Assembly: GCA_029237695.1 (NCBI GenBank)
Contig: CM055271.1
Location: 29,480,695-29,544,694 of the forward strand
Reading direction: 5' to 3'
Origin: Conchocele bisecta
Taxonomy: Eukaryota; Mollusca; Bivalvia; Lucinida; Thyasiridae
DNA length: 64,000 nt
A program made the translations under genes and the position numbers. The first letter of the stretch is position 1, and the number at the start of each line of letters is the position of its first letter. Shown here one piece after another: positions 22,095 through 33,830 of this stretch. Under the pieces are notes generated by a model. It made no database searches. It worked only from the letters and a program-made list of their open reading frames with translations, and was not told the DNA's origin.

Positions 22095-22225
22095 TAACCA
22101 TGTCGTAACGGGGTAAATGGGGTATCAATGATACATGGATTTACCCTATTTAGTATTATCTACCGATTTTGCTTTTTCTACCTCTTGTTGATATTAAACC
22201 ACATGTATAATATTTCTTATTACAG

Positions 22226-22342
22226 CCCCTGTGAAACGGCAAAAGAAATTGTATGTCGATGATGAAGTACTGGATGTTCCTAGAAGTACAATTTCTCGGT
22301 GGAAAAAAATGAAAATCCAGACATACACCCACAGTTGTGAAG
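22226..22342 (+). CDS. CACTA/EnSpm-like protein, exon 2
   Basis: This 117-bp exon is bounded by a TTATTACAG acceptor and a GTAAGC donor. It encodes PVKRQKKLYVDDEV...RSTISRWKKMK..., a basic, helix-prone stretch. It enters and leaves in phase 1, matching exons 1 and 3. The segment may act as a nuclear localisation or DNA-binding linker; that is inference from composition. Confidence 0.7.
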
Positions 22343-23066
22343 GTAAGCATCTTGGATGGCAACTTTCATGCCCATGCGGCCTGCATGCCCAAGGTCAATG
22401 TCACAGATAAGTCGGATTTTGAATACAATTTTTTAATGATAAAAATGTTAAAAAGTTTAACAACTTCTTTCCCGTATTACAGATTTGCTTGAAATTTTGT
22501 GTTCTTGTTTATATAAATAGTCAACTATACCAGTACTCAACATTCTGCATGTTTCACACTGTTTGGCACACAACATATGGACTGGAACTTCAAAAATTTG
22601 GAGGCAGGAAGACGAGACTTCCATTTTTCAAATGTTAGTGGAACCCCTGACAGTAGGACGGATTTGCTTAAATTTTGTGAGCTTTTTAGCATCAACGATA
22701 CTAACATTCTGTGGGCCAACGTCATTCTGTGGGCCCCAGGTCAAGGATATATGTCGAACGTTGGACATAGCTTTTGGCCAAAACCTTTCAAAGTTTAATA
22801 ACTTCTTTAGCTTATAACTTGCAATCATCACAGCAATGGTATATAATTGTCGCTGACAGCGTTCTTGTTAATTTTCGCATTCTACTTATTATTATATATC
22901 GTAGTCCATACAATAACTAGAGGTCACTGAGGAAATAATTATGTTAACCATGTTTGTAAGGCAAATGCATTAAAACTTTTATTGTTATACATGTAAAAGC
23001 TACCAGCTTGGAGAATAGCTTCATAATAACAACATGTCTTAGCCCTTGTTTTGATTCTCTTTTAAG

Positions 23067-23732
23067 GTCCAGAATCGCTTGAGTGTGCTGACGACACTAC
23101 ATGGTCTTCCCCAGCAACATCTGACAGAGATATGGACTGTGATAGTGTTGCTGATCTACCTTCCGATCCTAGTTTTGGGTGCTCATCAGAGTTGTCAGAT
23201 TCTGAATATATCTCGGATGTCTTTCGTACAGAAGAAAGTCCAGATGCCAGTAGTGTTTCAGATTCGACCTCTGACACAGATTCAAACTCTGACATAGAGT
23301 CTCAATATTCATCATCCTCGGATACTGCTAATGCTAATGCTAATGCTAACACTCATTTATTGTCCAATGAACTAGAGGCATTAAGAATAGTGTCATGTTT
23401 TCGGCGGCACAACCTGACCACAAGTGCTTGCAAGGACATAACTGCCACTGTGAGATCAGTTTGTAATGACTCAAAGAGTGCACATGTGTTAAACTATGAT
23501 TACTTAATGTCTTTTGTTGACACAAATTTATTGAATGAAGTGCATTATTGTGAATTGTGCAGTGCAGTGTTTCCAGATGACACAGATATAATTCGGTGTC
23601 TTTCAGTGAATTGTGAAAGTTTTCGTTACAAAGGTCCAATATCGAAACAAAACAGCAAGGATCGACAGCCTAGAAAATGTTTCATTGTCGCCGATATAAA
23701 AAAGCAGCTTAGTGATCTTCTTCAGTCACCTG
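23067..23732 (+). CDS. CACTA/EnSpm-like protein, exon 3
   Basis: This 666-bp exon lies between a TTTTAAG acceptor and a GTAAGT donor, phase 1 at both borders. It encodes an acidic, Ser/Asp-rich region with a short (AN)n run from a GCTAAT repeat, then a folded part with YCELCSAVFPDDTDIIRC and CESFRYKG, a Cys pattern like the zinc-ribbon found before the catalytic domain in animal CACTA (tnp2-type) proteins. It ends KQLSDLLQSPG, just before the catalytic exon. The frame is fully open. Confidence 0.78.
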
Positions 23733-23820
23733 GTAAGTTTTATTATCCTCTCGCCGATAGGCAGAAGGGGATATAGCGGTTGTCTTGTACGTTCGTACGT
23801 TAGTTAGTTAGTACATGTAA

Positions 23821-24366
23821 TGCACCAGTCAATTGTAATCCCCGTGCCCCCCAGGCCGGGACATAGCGGGGGATAGCGGGGCTAAACCACGGGATCTACA
23901 AAAAAAATGTGTCCCCGCAGTGCCGGTGTGAGATAGAATATTGACCCCCCACGAAAAGCGACCCGCGTTTTCCGCTGTGGTAAAATGACCCCCCTGTGAA
24001 AAAGTAACGTTTTGGCACTGGCGTGGGGATCTGGCACTCCCGGCAGTGGTCACCAGGTACCGATTTTGGTGCATTCTGGGATTTTACGATAAGAAGTTGA
24101 TATAAGGGGGGTCACTATTCTATAGACGAAAAGTGACCCGCGGGTCGCTATTTGGGGGGGGTCAATATTCTATGCCACACCGGGTCAACCACGGGGATCT
24201 ACATTCTTGTCAAAATAGCGGGGATTTTGGCCAGAAAAAACGTCTAAGACCGGGGGCGGGGGCGTATGGCGGGGATCTATAGAAGCGAAATGTACTTCCC
24301 CCGCTATGTCCCGGTCCTGGGGGTGGAGGGGGGTGGGCTGGGGGGGGATTACAATTTACTGGTGCA
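23821..24366. mobile_element. G-rich MITE, TAA target, copy 2, with nested insertion
   Basis: The ends TGCACCAGTCAATTG ... CAATTTACTGGTGCA and flanking TAA (23818-23820, 24367-24369) match copy 1. Its body is interrupted by a 243-bp element at 23937-24179. It lies in intron 3 of the CACTA-like gene. Confidence 0.8.
23937..24179. mobile_element. Nested MITE with CCGG duplication
   Basis: The ends read TGTGAGATAGAATATTGACC and, inverted, TGTGGCATAGAATATTGACC. CCGG flanks it at 23933-23936 and 24180-24183; the uninterrupted relative at 21,930 has a single copy (TGCCGGG / CCCGGCA). Class is unknown; the 4-bp GC-only target is unusual. Confidence 0.75.
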
Positions 24367-24671
24367 TAACACTTCAGGTTCACCTTGTTTGTAACAACCT
24401 TGCATAATCAACTCCTCCTACAGTTTCCAAGCAATCCATTTGAAACTTCACACATGCATTCTATACATCATGAACATGTGCACCTCCCCTTTTCATGCCC
24501 AAAAACCCAAGGTCAAGGCCGGCGGGGGGGGGGGCTATTTTTTTTATTATCAAGGCTGCCGCGAGGGGATCCGCTTCGTGTAACGATGCCATTTCTTGTT
24601 TCCAATATTGCATTACTGGTACATTACATATTGCATCCGTCATGTACATGTACCAGTGCATTCATTGTTAC

Positions 24672-25050
24672 TAGTGTTGTTCCGATTAATCGCAAAATCG
24701 TCAGTAATAGCCTCCAAAGTTATTAATCGACTAAGATTTACATTGATCGATGAATTATGATTTTTTTTAATCAGTTAATGCAGAGCTCTTTCTTTGACTT
24801 TTATATTCATTTTCTTGCAAAACTGCAGTGAATAATGCCCCTTGATTGCAATCAGTGAAGGTCAAACAGTTCTGCAAAGTTTTATTTTGTCATTATAATT
24901 TTGATATGATATTATTTTTATTTATTTGGTTCCAAACGTGTCTTTTGGACATAAAACTTAGCAAAAATTAATCGCGACTTTAATCGTTAATCGATCGTTT
25001 GACAAGCCCGATTAATCGATTAATATTTTTCTGACCGATTCCCAACACTA
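24672..25050. mobile_element. hAT-type MITE, TSD ATTGTTAC
   Basis: A 379-bp element has short inverted ends TAGTGTTG ... CAACACTA and internal ATTAATCGATTAAT-type palindromes. It is flanked by the exact 8-bp duplication ATTGTTAC at 24664-24671 and 25051-25058. Eight-base duplications and TAGTG/CAGTG-like ends indicate hAT. Confidence 0.88.
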
Positions 25051-25144
25051 ATTGTTACAGAGGCTCATGTGAGCTATTGTTACCGCTTTTCGCCCCGTGC
25101 GTCGTTGTCCGTTCTACGTAAAACACCATACCACCTCCACCACC

Positions 25145-27175
25145 ACATCGTCCTTATATGAGACAAGCCATGTGATTTTGTACCTAAGGCCAGTTTTTTT
25201 TTATTAGTTGGTTTACAGATCCGCCGACCCGATTTTTTGACAATGTGGAAAAAAATAAAAAATTTAATTTCCGATTTTTTTTTAGATTTTTTTACCTCCG
25301 ATCCAAAAAAAAAAAAAAAAAATTTTTTTTTTTGCTGTGCCGAGAAAAGTAAGTGGCGGAAACCGGATCTTTTGCTGTGCCGAGAAAAGTAAGTGGCGGA
25401 TCTTAGCAGCAGCGACAACAACAACAACCTGCGAATGGACGATTCGATATGATTTGATATATCTCCATTTAAGATTGAATGCAAAAATTCAAAACCTTGA
25501 CGCTCGGGTAAATGGCCTATATTTTCTGTTTTCTTGCTCCGATGTGCTTCATATTTCATGTATGCGTTCTTCCTAGGGTCCTCTACCGCCCTGCCACAAA
25601 TCCACACTCGTGCCACCCCCACTGATATTCGTTTCAACTATATCGCCGCTTCGTTGTCTTGTATTTTAAAATTATACCAGATACGGTATTAATATGTACG
25701 CATTACGCAACCCATTCACAGTGATCAACATTCAACAGTATGTGAATATGAAACTGAGTTGCTATGTAGAATATAAAGAAACTTGCTGAACCGACTCCCT
25801 ACGTTAACGACAAACTCTTGGTCCGAGACGATGCCGGTTAACACAAGTTTGACTCTATCACAATCACTGGCCTTTTTGTTTTTTACCGACCACAAACCGA
25901 CCCAACCATGAGCCTTAAAAAGGTGAACCGACCCAACCATGTGCCTTAAAAAGGTGATTTTTATGGTGTTCGGACCGTCCGTCCGTCTGTCCGTCACACG
26001 TTCGGTTAACCACTTCGTAACAGTTTCTCAAACCGGCCATATCTTCTACATAACTTGCTCAAGTTCTTCAATATTTCAAAACATCATTCATTGGTATGTG
26101 TGCTATACCTGCCTTGTCATACTTTATATTACCTTGACCTTTTGACCTTCACAGGGCTGCTGAAAGGACTTAGCAATTTCGGTTAACCAGTTTGTCACAG
26201 TTTCTCAAACTGGCCATAGCATCTACATAAGTTGCTTAACTGCTTCAATATTTCCATACTTCATTCATTTGCATGTATGCTACACCTGCCTTGCCATACT
26301 ACATATGACGTTCACCCTTTGACTTTACACTTTTGGTTCACCCGTTTGTCAGTTTCTTCAATATGCCGCCGGTGGCATCCGCGTTCGACAGACTTTTTTT
26401 TTTTTTTTTTTTTCCCCGACCGACCCAACCCTGTGCCAAAAAGAATAAAAAAATTGAAAAAACTTTTTTTTATTTTTATTTTTTTCCGACCGACCGACCC
26501 GATCTCTCGGAAAAAAAATCCGTAAACCAACAAATAAAAAAAAACTGGCCTAAAGACATCTGCGATTTTTCATGAAACATATTTACAAAAGTTACAATAT
26601 TTAAGGAAAATGTTGACAAAAGTTAACGAAATATTCATAGCAAATGTAGAATGTTAACTTATGTTGTCATCTTTGCAAATTATCACATTTTTATGCCCTC
26701 CCTACCGAATGGTACGGGGGTATATAACGTTACTCATGTCCGTCCGTCCCATCTGTCCCGTCCCGGGTAACATCTGCATGCGAGTTCCTATATAACTCCC
26801 CAATGGCTTTGTGAATTACATTAATACTTACACACTTGATACATATGAACATACCAGACATGCTGAACCCACCATGACCTTGACATATGACCTTGATATT
26901 TTGACTGTTCAAACACTTATTGATTTCGCATAACATCTGCATGTGAGTTTCTAGAACTCCTCGATGGCTTTATGAATTACATTAATACTTAGACACTTGA
27001 TACATATGAACATACCACAAACGCTGAACCCACCATGACCTTTACATGTGACCTTGTCATTTGACAAGGCTGCCACGGGGGCATTCGTGTGCCGATATGC
27101 CACATTTCTAGTTTGTAAATATTTTTCATGAAAAAATTGTTTTTAGGTACAAAATCACATGGCTTGTCTCAATTA
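25145..27175. repeat. Large interrupted inverted repeat in intron 3
   Basis: GAGACAAGCCATGTGATTTT followed by a poly-T-rich arm (25,150-25,330) is matched in reverse by an A-rich arm at 26,480-26,560 and by AAATCACATGGCTTGTCTC at 27,146-27,165. Between them lie 'TATGCC..GGCATA'-type repeats. It appears to be an old element broken by later insertions. Confidence 0.5.
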
Positions 27176-27249
27176 TGGACCCTGTGTACCCGCCTCAGCC
27201 TTAAGGTGCAATTTTAGTTTGACTTTCTTTGCAAACATCAGTTCTGATA

Positions 27250-27362
27250 TTGAGATTTTCCCCCCATACATGCAGGTGAAATACGGGATTCGAGCCCGTT
27301 GACCCGGCCTTAAATGACCTTAGCTGTTGAGTGTTGATAGGCCATTAAACACCACTATAAAT
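27250..27362 (-). repeat. SINE-like repeat fragment, reverse
   Basis: TTCGAGCCCGTTGACCCGGCC, AATGACCTTAGCTGTTG and GATAGGCCATTAAACACC are the complement of the head of the SINE-like copies at 4,978 and 8,038. It ends about 65 bp upstream of exon 4 of the CACTA-like gene. Confidence 0.6.
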
Positions 27363-27427
27363 CAATCTTTCTCAGCAATATGATAGCCCAACTCATTCTT
27401 CATGCTTGTTGTTTTTTTGTATTCCAG

Positions 27428-29151
27428 GTGTTCTGGCTGATATCAGGACACAGAAAGCTGCAGCACGTTCTCGAAATGACGAGGATACTGTCGGTATAAC
27501 AGATATCAGTGATGGTACAGAGTATAGGAAAATGATGAATGATGATGGGTTTCTGAATAATGCGGACTACAATATTACTGCTGTAATAAATACAGATGGA
27601 GTGAATCTGTACTCGTCTTCAAAAATTGAGCTCTGGCCAATCTTCATGACAATTAATGAACTGAATCCTAAGGCCAGATTTTCTCGAAGCAATGTTTTGT
27701 TGGTTGGAATCTGGCAAGGGAAAGGAAAACCCCTATTTAAACAGTATGTAGAGAGTTTAGCTCCTCACCTAAACAGTATGTACAGGGAAGGAGTAGACAT
27801 AATAGTAAATGACGACAACATTAATGTGAAACTCAAGGTTGTGTGTGGTGTATTTGACTTGCCTGCAAAAGCAGGCATCCTCAATATGACATACTACAAT
27901 GGTCAAGACGCATGTATTACTTGTGAAGAGCCTGGCCTTACAGTTAAACAAGGCAAAGGAACTGCCAGGTCGTATCCGGACAGAAATGGACAGTATACAT
28001 TACGGAAGCATGCAGATGTACTTAATTGTATGCAATTAGCAACTGACAAAAAAAGGATTAAAGGCTTCAAAGGTGTGTCCGGATTAGCCTCTATTGACTC
28101 ATTTGATCTGGTTGATGGTATTGTGCCAGACTACATGCACGGCGTTCTGCTTGGTATCACAAGTATACTTATGTCTAAATGGTTTTCGCCAACTGAAAGC
28201 AGCAAGGTTTACTTCGTTGGAAAACATCTGAAAGAAGTTTCTCGCCGTCTTGAGAATATTCAGCCTCCAACTAGCATCGAAAGATTACCACGCGACTTGG
28301 AAAAAAATTACAAAAGTCTAAAGGCTACTGAATTACAAGCATGGTTGCTATTCTATGCAGTGCCATGTTTAGTTGGAATTCTGCCTGAGATATATCTAGC
28401 ACACTTTTCATGCTTTTCTGAGGCACTGTACATTCTCCTAGGAGATCAAATTACCCCAACTAGCTTGCAGAGAGCAGAACACCTGTTAGACCAGTTTTAC
28501 ACATCATTTGCAGAACTGTATGGGGCAGGAAGCTGTGGACTAAATGTGCACAACACATGTGTTCATTTAGTCCATTACGTGAAACTATGGGGCCCACTTT
28601 GGGCCTGGAGCTGCTTTGGTTTTGAAGATAACAATGCTATGTTACTGCAGGCTGTACATGGAACGGGTGTGGTTACGAAACAAATAATGCGGTATAAACA
28701 AGTAGATGCTACATTGCGCAGAAAATCTGTTAATGAAATTAGATCAAAAATGTGGAAAACAACCTACAAAGCAGAAAACTGTGAAGTTTCTGGGAAAATG
28801 ACAATATTTGAAAATCATGGAACTGACGATTTACTTGTAAAACTGGGTGTTGACAGTGATAAGGATGTGAAACAAATTTCTAGGATTAGTGTCAATGGCC
28901 ATCAATTCTGTTCCTTGAGATACACACGAATGAAGAAGCGAGCCTGTAGCTATGTCTTATATGAAGATAGTAAGGTGGGATGTGTAAAGTACTTTGTTAT
29001 CATTACAGATTCAGGTACCGTTTATGAAGTTCTTGAGCAATATGACCCTTGTGAAGAAGTTCAAATTTCTGACTTACCTGCTGGAAAACATCTTGTACCA
29101 GTGAAAGCTACTGGTACTGTAGATGTGATACCTGCTGACAGCTTTAATTGA
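27428..29151 (+). CDS. CACTA/EnSpm-like transposase-type protein, exon 4 (catalytic)
   Basis: This terminal exon holds most of the protein and joins exons at 20,709, 22,226 and 23,067 to give 2,640 coding bases (879 residues) without a stop or shift. From about residue 360 it shows NTDGVNLYSSSKIELWP, then CGVFDLPAKAG (about 449), GIVPDYMHGVLLG (about 540) and, near 700-720, HLVHYVKLWGPLWAWSCFGF and AVHGT. These match the tnp2/DUF4218 layout of CACTA (CMC/EnSpm) transposases, with the early Asp a likely catalytic residue. Such enzymes cut and paste elements with CACTA-like ends. No flanking CACTA ends were located, so it may be a domesticated host gene or an element whose ends I missed. The Asp assignments are by family pattern, not alignment. 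Confidence 0.85.
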
Positions 29152-29621
29152 TACACTTGTGTACATAAAAGTGTGCCCTGGATTAAGTGCATGTGTTGCC
29201 CTGATGCCCAGCACTCACGGACATGCCATATTCAAATAATAACTACCGGGAAACATTGTTTTACAGTTAATTGTGTTTAGCTGATTCCATGGTGTCAGTC
29301 TTTCCAATTTATAAATATTATTTAATAGCTCACCTGACCTGAATACATGTATGATTAATTTGTATGTCCCACCACAAGAGTGGAGGGGGGATTTAGATTT
29401 ACCCTTGTCCGTCAGTCAGGAAAACTTAACTTTTGTGGGAGTTTGCTATAATTTCTGACCATCTTTTCTTGGATATTTGCTTCAATCTTTTACTAACAAA
29501 GCAGCAAGTGGGGCATTCATGTTCTATGAAAACAAAATATTAGTTAATATTTATATTTATACAGCATTTCATGAGCACAAGTGTTTTTGAACCATAACCA
29601 AGAATCTAAATTGTTCACAAA

Positions 29622-30102
29622 TCTGCAGGTCTAGAACTAATCTCAGTTCTTGAACCTGAGGAACCAAAGTTCAAGAACTTGTATGAACAGTTCTAGAACT
29701 AATATCAGTTCTTGAACAAAAATCAGTTCTTGATCTTGGTTCTGAACCCAAGTTCAAGAACTAAATGAACTGTTCTAGAACGAATCTCATTTCTTGAACA
29801 GTTCTTGGACTTGTATCAGTTCTTGAACCCAAGTTCAAGAACTTTAATGAACTGTTCTAGAACTAATCTCATTTCTTGAACAGTTCTAGAACTCTCATCA
29901 GTTCTTGAACCTAGTTCAAGAACTTGAATGAACAGTTCTAGAACTGATGTCAGTTCTTGAATTGTTCTAGAACTAATATCAGTTCTTGAACTTGAGTTCA
30001 AGAACTTGAATCCTAGTTCAAGAACTTAAATTATAGTTCAAGAACAGTTCTTCATGTTCTAGAACAGTTCTAGAACTTCTAGAACTTTTTTTCGCAGGGG
30101 TA
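29622..30102. repeat. GTTCTAGAAC palindrome array 2
   Basis: About 480 bp of GTTCTAGAAC, GTTCAAGAAC and AGTTCTTGAAC units alternates with CTAATATCAGTTC and CTTGAATGAAC linkers. The right edge is TTCGCAGGGGTA, the complement of the edge motif of arrays 1 and 3, so this array lies in the opposite orientation. Confidence 0.85.
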
Positions 30103-30117
30103 GCCTTGTTAAAGATA

Positions 30118-30290
30118 TATATAACAAGAAATGCGTCTGTCGAACGCGGATGCCACCTGCAGCATATTTGAGAAACTGTGACAAAGTGGTTAACCGAAAA
30201 GTGTGATGGACGGACGGACAGACGGACGGACAGTCCAAACACTATATGCCACCCGTTTCTTCGAAACCTGGTGGCATAAAAATATGTTGT
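30118..30290 (-). repeat. Dispersed 'GGTGGCATAAAAA' repeat
   Basis: It shares AAGAAATGCGTCTGTCGAAC and the following ACGCGGATGCCACC with a shorter copy at 48,350-48,450, and in reverse with 25,960-26,395. It includes a GGAC tandem run and ends with GGTGGCATAAAAA. Confidence 0.65.
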
Positions 30291-30486
30291 GTGTTTTTTT
30301 CTCTCAGGAAAACAGCAATGTATCAAGATTGGGCTCCAACTGGGCCATGTGAACATCGGACTGTCCACTGCGCGAGATCTGGATCGATATCAACAATCAG
30401 CACGGAGGGTTAGAAGAGAAGACAACATGTACACAAGACCCTTGGCCAGATAGAGAACAGCCGACGGAAACCATGACAATGATTTT

Positions 30487-31536
30487 ATGAATAGTGTTTA
30501 CAGACTTTGTGCAGTTATATTGGCTACCAGCATAGATGTGAAACTGTCCTGTTTGTTAAAACATGGTGGGTATAGTTCGTCACAGGCAGCTGCTATTGGG
30601 ATGGTGTGCACTGAATCAGGTAGGAAAAATCCTCCACTTCAGACCATACATTTTTTATTTTTTACATTCGCGATTTTGACGCGATTAAGCGACAAGACTG
30701 CAGAGTTGGAAGAATATGTGCTGTCAAGAATGAAAAAGAACAACATCTTTGAAGTGGTTAAGGGCGATGAATTAATTGTGTTGTTCGGGAATATCCTCTT
30801 CAATAAGCTGGGACCAAGGAGGAAGCGCGACATATCCCAAAGAATGAGGCAGTTGGGACGACTCTGGTTAGAGCTTGGTGAAAACCTGAGCGGGTTTATT
30901 AGTGGCCCAGGGTTTGATAGTCATTGATGCTGTATACACAATTGCTGGTCTACAAATAAATGACGATGGCATTCAAACATTTCAGATTCCATCTTTAGCC
31001 CTTCGTATTGGGCACAATATGTCAAAATTGAGCCAGATGAAAAGGGGTCAATTTCTCGATCAGAAAGCAAAATAGTGATGAAAAGTCGGAAGCAGACAGC
31101 TTCCTACAGTTGATGGAAGGAGAATGGACTGATAAAGTCTCATCAATAGCTTTGGCTACATTGAAAACTAACATTTTTATGAAACCAAACAATCTACCAT
31201 TTACTGCAGACTTGTTTAAATTGAAGTGTATCTAGAAGAGAGTTTAAAGAGTTGTAATGAGTCACTGAGAACTCAATGTACGGCTGAAAATTGGAAACAG
31301 TTGGCAGTAGTCACAATGGCAAGAATGATATTTTTCAACAAGCGACCTGGCAATGTGTCACAACTTCTGGTCAGCACATACTCCAGTGTCCAGACTGGAA
31401 TGAAGATGCCAATGAGGAGGTTTTGAGAACATTAGAACCTTTAGATAGTGATAAATGTGATGAACAATTTATGAAAGAAGGTGGAGTGATTACTATGGTA
31501 GATAGATTCTATGACATTTGTAATTTTAAGTTCTAA
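30487..31536 (+). pseudogene. Decayed copy of an uncharacterised invertebrate gene family
   Basis: Consecutive short frames read as one diverged protein: AVILATSIDVKL..., then RRKRDISQRMRQLGRLWLEL (to about 30,927), a shifted frame with AVYTIAGLQINDDG...PSLALRIGHNMSKL (about 30,925-31,075), WTDKVSSIALATLKT... with LPFTADLFKLK (to about 31,225), and EESLKSCNESL...WKQLAVVTMARMIFFNKRPG (to about 31,426). The order 'SQRMRQLGRL - PSLAL.IGH - EW...VSS.AL - LP.T.DL.KL - W..LA..T.ARMI.FNKR' is one I associate with a large family of function-unknown proteins expanded in molluscs and other invertebrates. At least three shifts or stops make this copy inactive. The family name and function are unknown to me. 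Confidence 0.6.
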
Positions 31537-31739
31537 GTTGTGTTAGCTTAGCATGACTTTGCGTTTGTTCACTGGGTAACACCTTACAATGTGGAAAAAT
31601 CACTTGTACAGGCATAACAAATATACTGAACTATATTATATATTTGTGTTTATTTCCATTCCAAGATTAACTGCCCTATAAACCAAAGTGTGGTGTAGAT
31701 AACAGGTCACTAGGTCAAGGTTTAACAACAAGATGGCGT

Positions 31740-32100
31740 CACTTACCAATCATGTTACAGGACAGGAAACCCCCTGGTGAGTGTGGTGTGACACTGTCTG
31801 ATGGTGGGGGGTGGGGGGTGGGGCGCTGTGATACCATGTTTTTGAAATTCAAGCGCAGGGTTACCCCAGCTCTTAAATGGGCTGTGGAGAACGCTGGTAC
31901 GTGTATTAATAAATATATATATACATGTACATGTAGATCTGTAGCGACGTGCACCAGCTTGTAATCTCGCTAGTTTTAGCCCCAGCTCCAAAACAGGAAG
32001 GCACTACATGTAAGCAGGAATCGAAGGTACTAAGCGTAAATAAACTCCAAAAGGGAAAGGCACTAACCAGGAATCAACTCCAAAAGACAGGTCAAGTAAT
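31740..32100. other. Short non-coding stretch, nothing recognised
   Basis: It contains a G-rich GGTGGGG run and a TATATATACATGTACATG run, with reading frames on both strands that lack family features. Confidence 0.35.
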
Positions 32101-32149
32101 AATAACTTTAAATTTTGTTGATAACCAAGTTGAATGCCTTAGTTATTAT

Positions 32150-32508
32150 TAGGGGTGTAACAATACACCGAACTATCGTGATATTAAAATAGCTATTGCA
32201 ATACTATCGCAATAGTTTCTTCAATATCGCAATGGTTGCAATAGTTTTTCAAACTGAATTTTTTCTTCAGAAATTGCATTTTCCAGCTAAATGTGAACGC
32301 ATTTGATATGCTTTCAGAAAATAGACCTTCCATTCAGCAATAACTTGTATACCTGTGCACAAAGGATTAGCATAGAAATGTTGAAGATGCTTTTCACCTA
32401 TGACCAAATGTCATATTTTGTATGTAAGATTATGTTCACAATAGTATCGCAATGCATTACAATATTATTCCTACAATATTATTCCTACAATAGCAATAGT
32501 CACCCCTA
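32150..32508. mobile_element. hAT-type MITE, TSD GTTATTAT
   Basis: The ends are TAGGGGTG and CACCCCTA; the interior repeats CAATAGT and TATCGCAATA. GTTATTAT precedes it at 32142-32149. The matching GTTATTAT is found only after the next element, at 33080-33087, because that element inserted into the terminal TA. Confidence 0.85.
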
Positions 32509-33077
32509 TAGTCTGTTTCACGAAAGCTGCCCAAATTTTACGGCTATATAGACAATTCAAAAACAATATTATTTTCGATAATATTAAATTAAAGGAAAAT
32601 TTAAGAATGAGCCTTCTTTTTATTTCGTGAAATTTGGTCAAATATTGATATTATTGCGAAAAAAAATATTCCCCATGTTAAATCCCCATAGACATCTTCA
32701 CGGAGTGAAGATGTCTATGGGGATTTAACATGGGGAAATTTTTTTGAATTTTAGAAATACTGGACCGATTTTTAAAATTTAACTTTTGTTTTCTTTAGTT
32801 AGATCATATCCAAGCTATCTAGTCAGGTTTCGGATTCAATTTCCAAAATATTTTGTTTTTTGACTCCTCCCACACTGCCTTACCACTTTTCCCCCCATGT
32901 TAAATTCCCATAGAGAAATCAATTTTTGGTAATAAAACCAATATTTGACCAAATTTCACGAAATAAAAAGAAGGCTCATTCTTAAATTTTGCTTTAATTT
33001 CATATTATCAAAAAGAATACTGTTTTTGCATTGCTTATATAGCTGTAAAATTTGGGCAGCTTTCGTGAAACAGACTA
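32509..33077. mobile_element. Palindromic TA-target element nested in hAT end
   Basis: A 569-bp element has long inverted ends (TAGTCTGTTTCACGAAAGCT ... and complement). Subterminal AAGAATGAGCCTTCTTTTTA is repeated inverted, and a perfect inner palindrome on CCCCATAGACATCTTCAC sits near 32,680-32,740. TA at 32507-32508 and 33078-33079 is the target duplication. The TA target suggests a Tc1/mariner-type driver; no gene is present. Confidence 0.85.
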
Positions 33078-33089
33078 TAGTTATTATAC

Positions 33090-33830
33090 CGTGTCTTTAT
33101 TATGCACCTCAAAATTAATTTCGGGTGCATATAGTCGCCATCCTTTCTGTCTGTCTGTCCGAGTTGTGTTATAGTTTTTCAATACACTATCTCTCTGCAA
33201 CCATATGAAGGATTGACAGAATGAAATGCTGATGGACCGATGAAAAGTGTAACATTAGCTAATCAGCTGATGCCCCATCTGACATTTGGCACACCCTCAG
33301 TGCACTTAATCTAGCATAAATATGGTACCCACTTCTTTTTATGCCCCCCCCTCCTCCGTGCAATGGCACGTACATGTTCACTTTATTGGCAAACAGTCCT
33401 GCATGTGCCTCAAAGAACTAGAAGAAAGAATTAAGCACTTCGTTCTTTTTAGTTTACCTGCATCTTTTTCACCTGCATCATTATTCCACGCTCAGAAGCC
33501 TACCATCTTTAAACGAGAATCTACAAACTCTAGCTATGGGTAATTTAAGATACACTTAAATATTTATATAATTGTACAATCAAGTTTAACTAGAAATCAG
33601 CAAACGAATGCCCCACTGGCAGCCCAAGTCACTTGTGAAATGACTACGGTAAGTATCATGGTCAAAAAGTAGGTCAAGGTCACATGATATACACAGACAC
33701 GTGACGTATAACATACAATGATGTTATAGTTAAAGAAAAAGAGCTAAACATATTTGAGTTAGAGAAATAACTCAAAGAAGAAAAATTACAAAGTAAATGA
33801 ATGTGAAAAAGTTAGTCAAGGTCACATGAG
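33090..33830. other. Repeat-rich non-coding stretch
   Basis: It contains 'GGGTGCATATAGTCGCCATCC' and 'TTTTTATGCCCCCC' elements and phrases of the type AGGTCAAGGTCACATGA. No gene was recognised. Confidence 0.4.

Noticed and set aside
21703..22128. Poly-Pro / poly-Gly open frames on both strands
   Set aside because: They are translations of long C/G runs in a MITE.
25080..25637. Minus-strand frame of 185 codons rich in Lys and Phe
   Set aside because: Half of it translates A/T runs of an inverted repeat; it has no domain and overlaps intron repeats.
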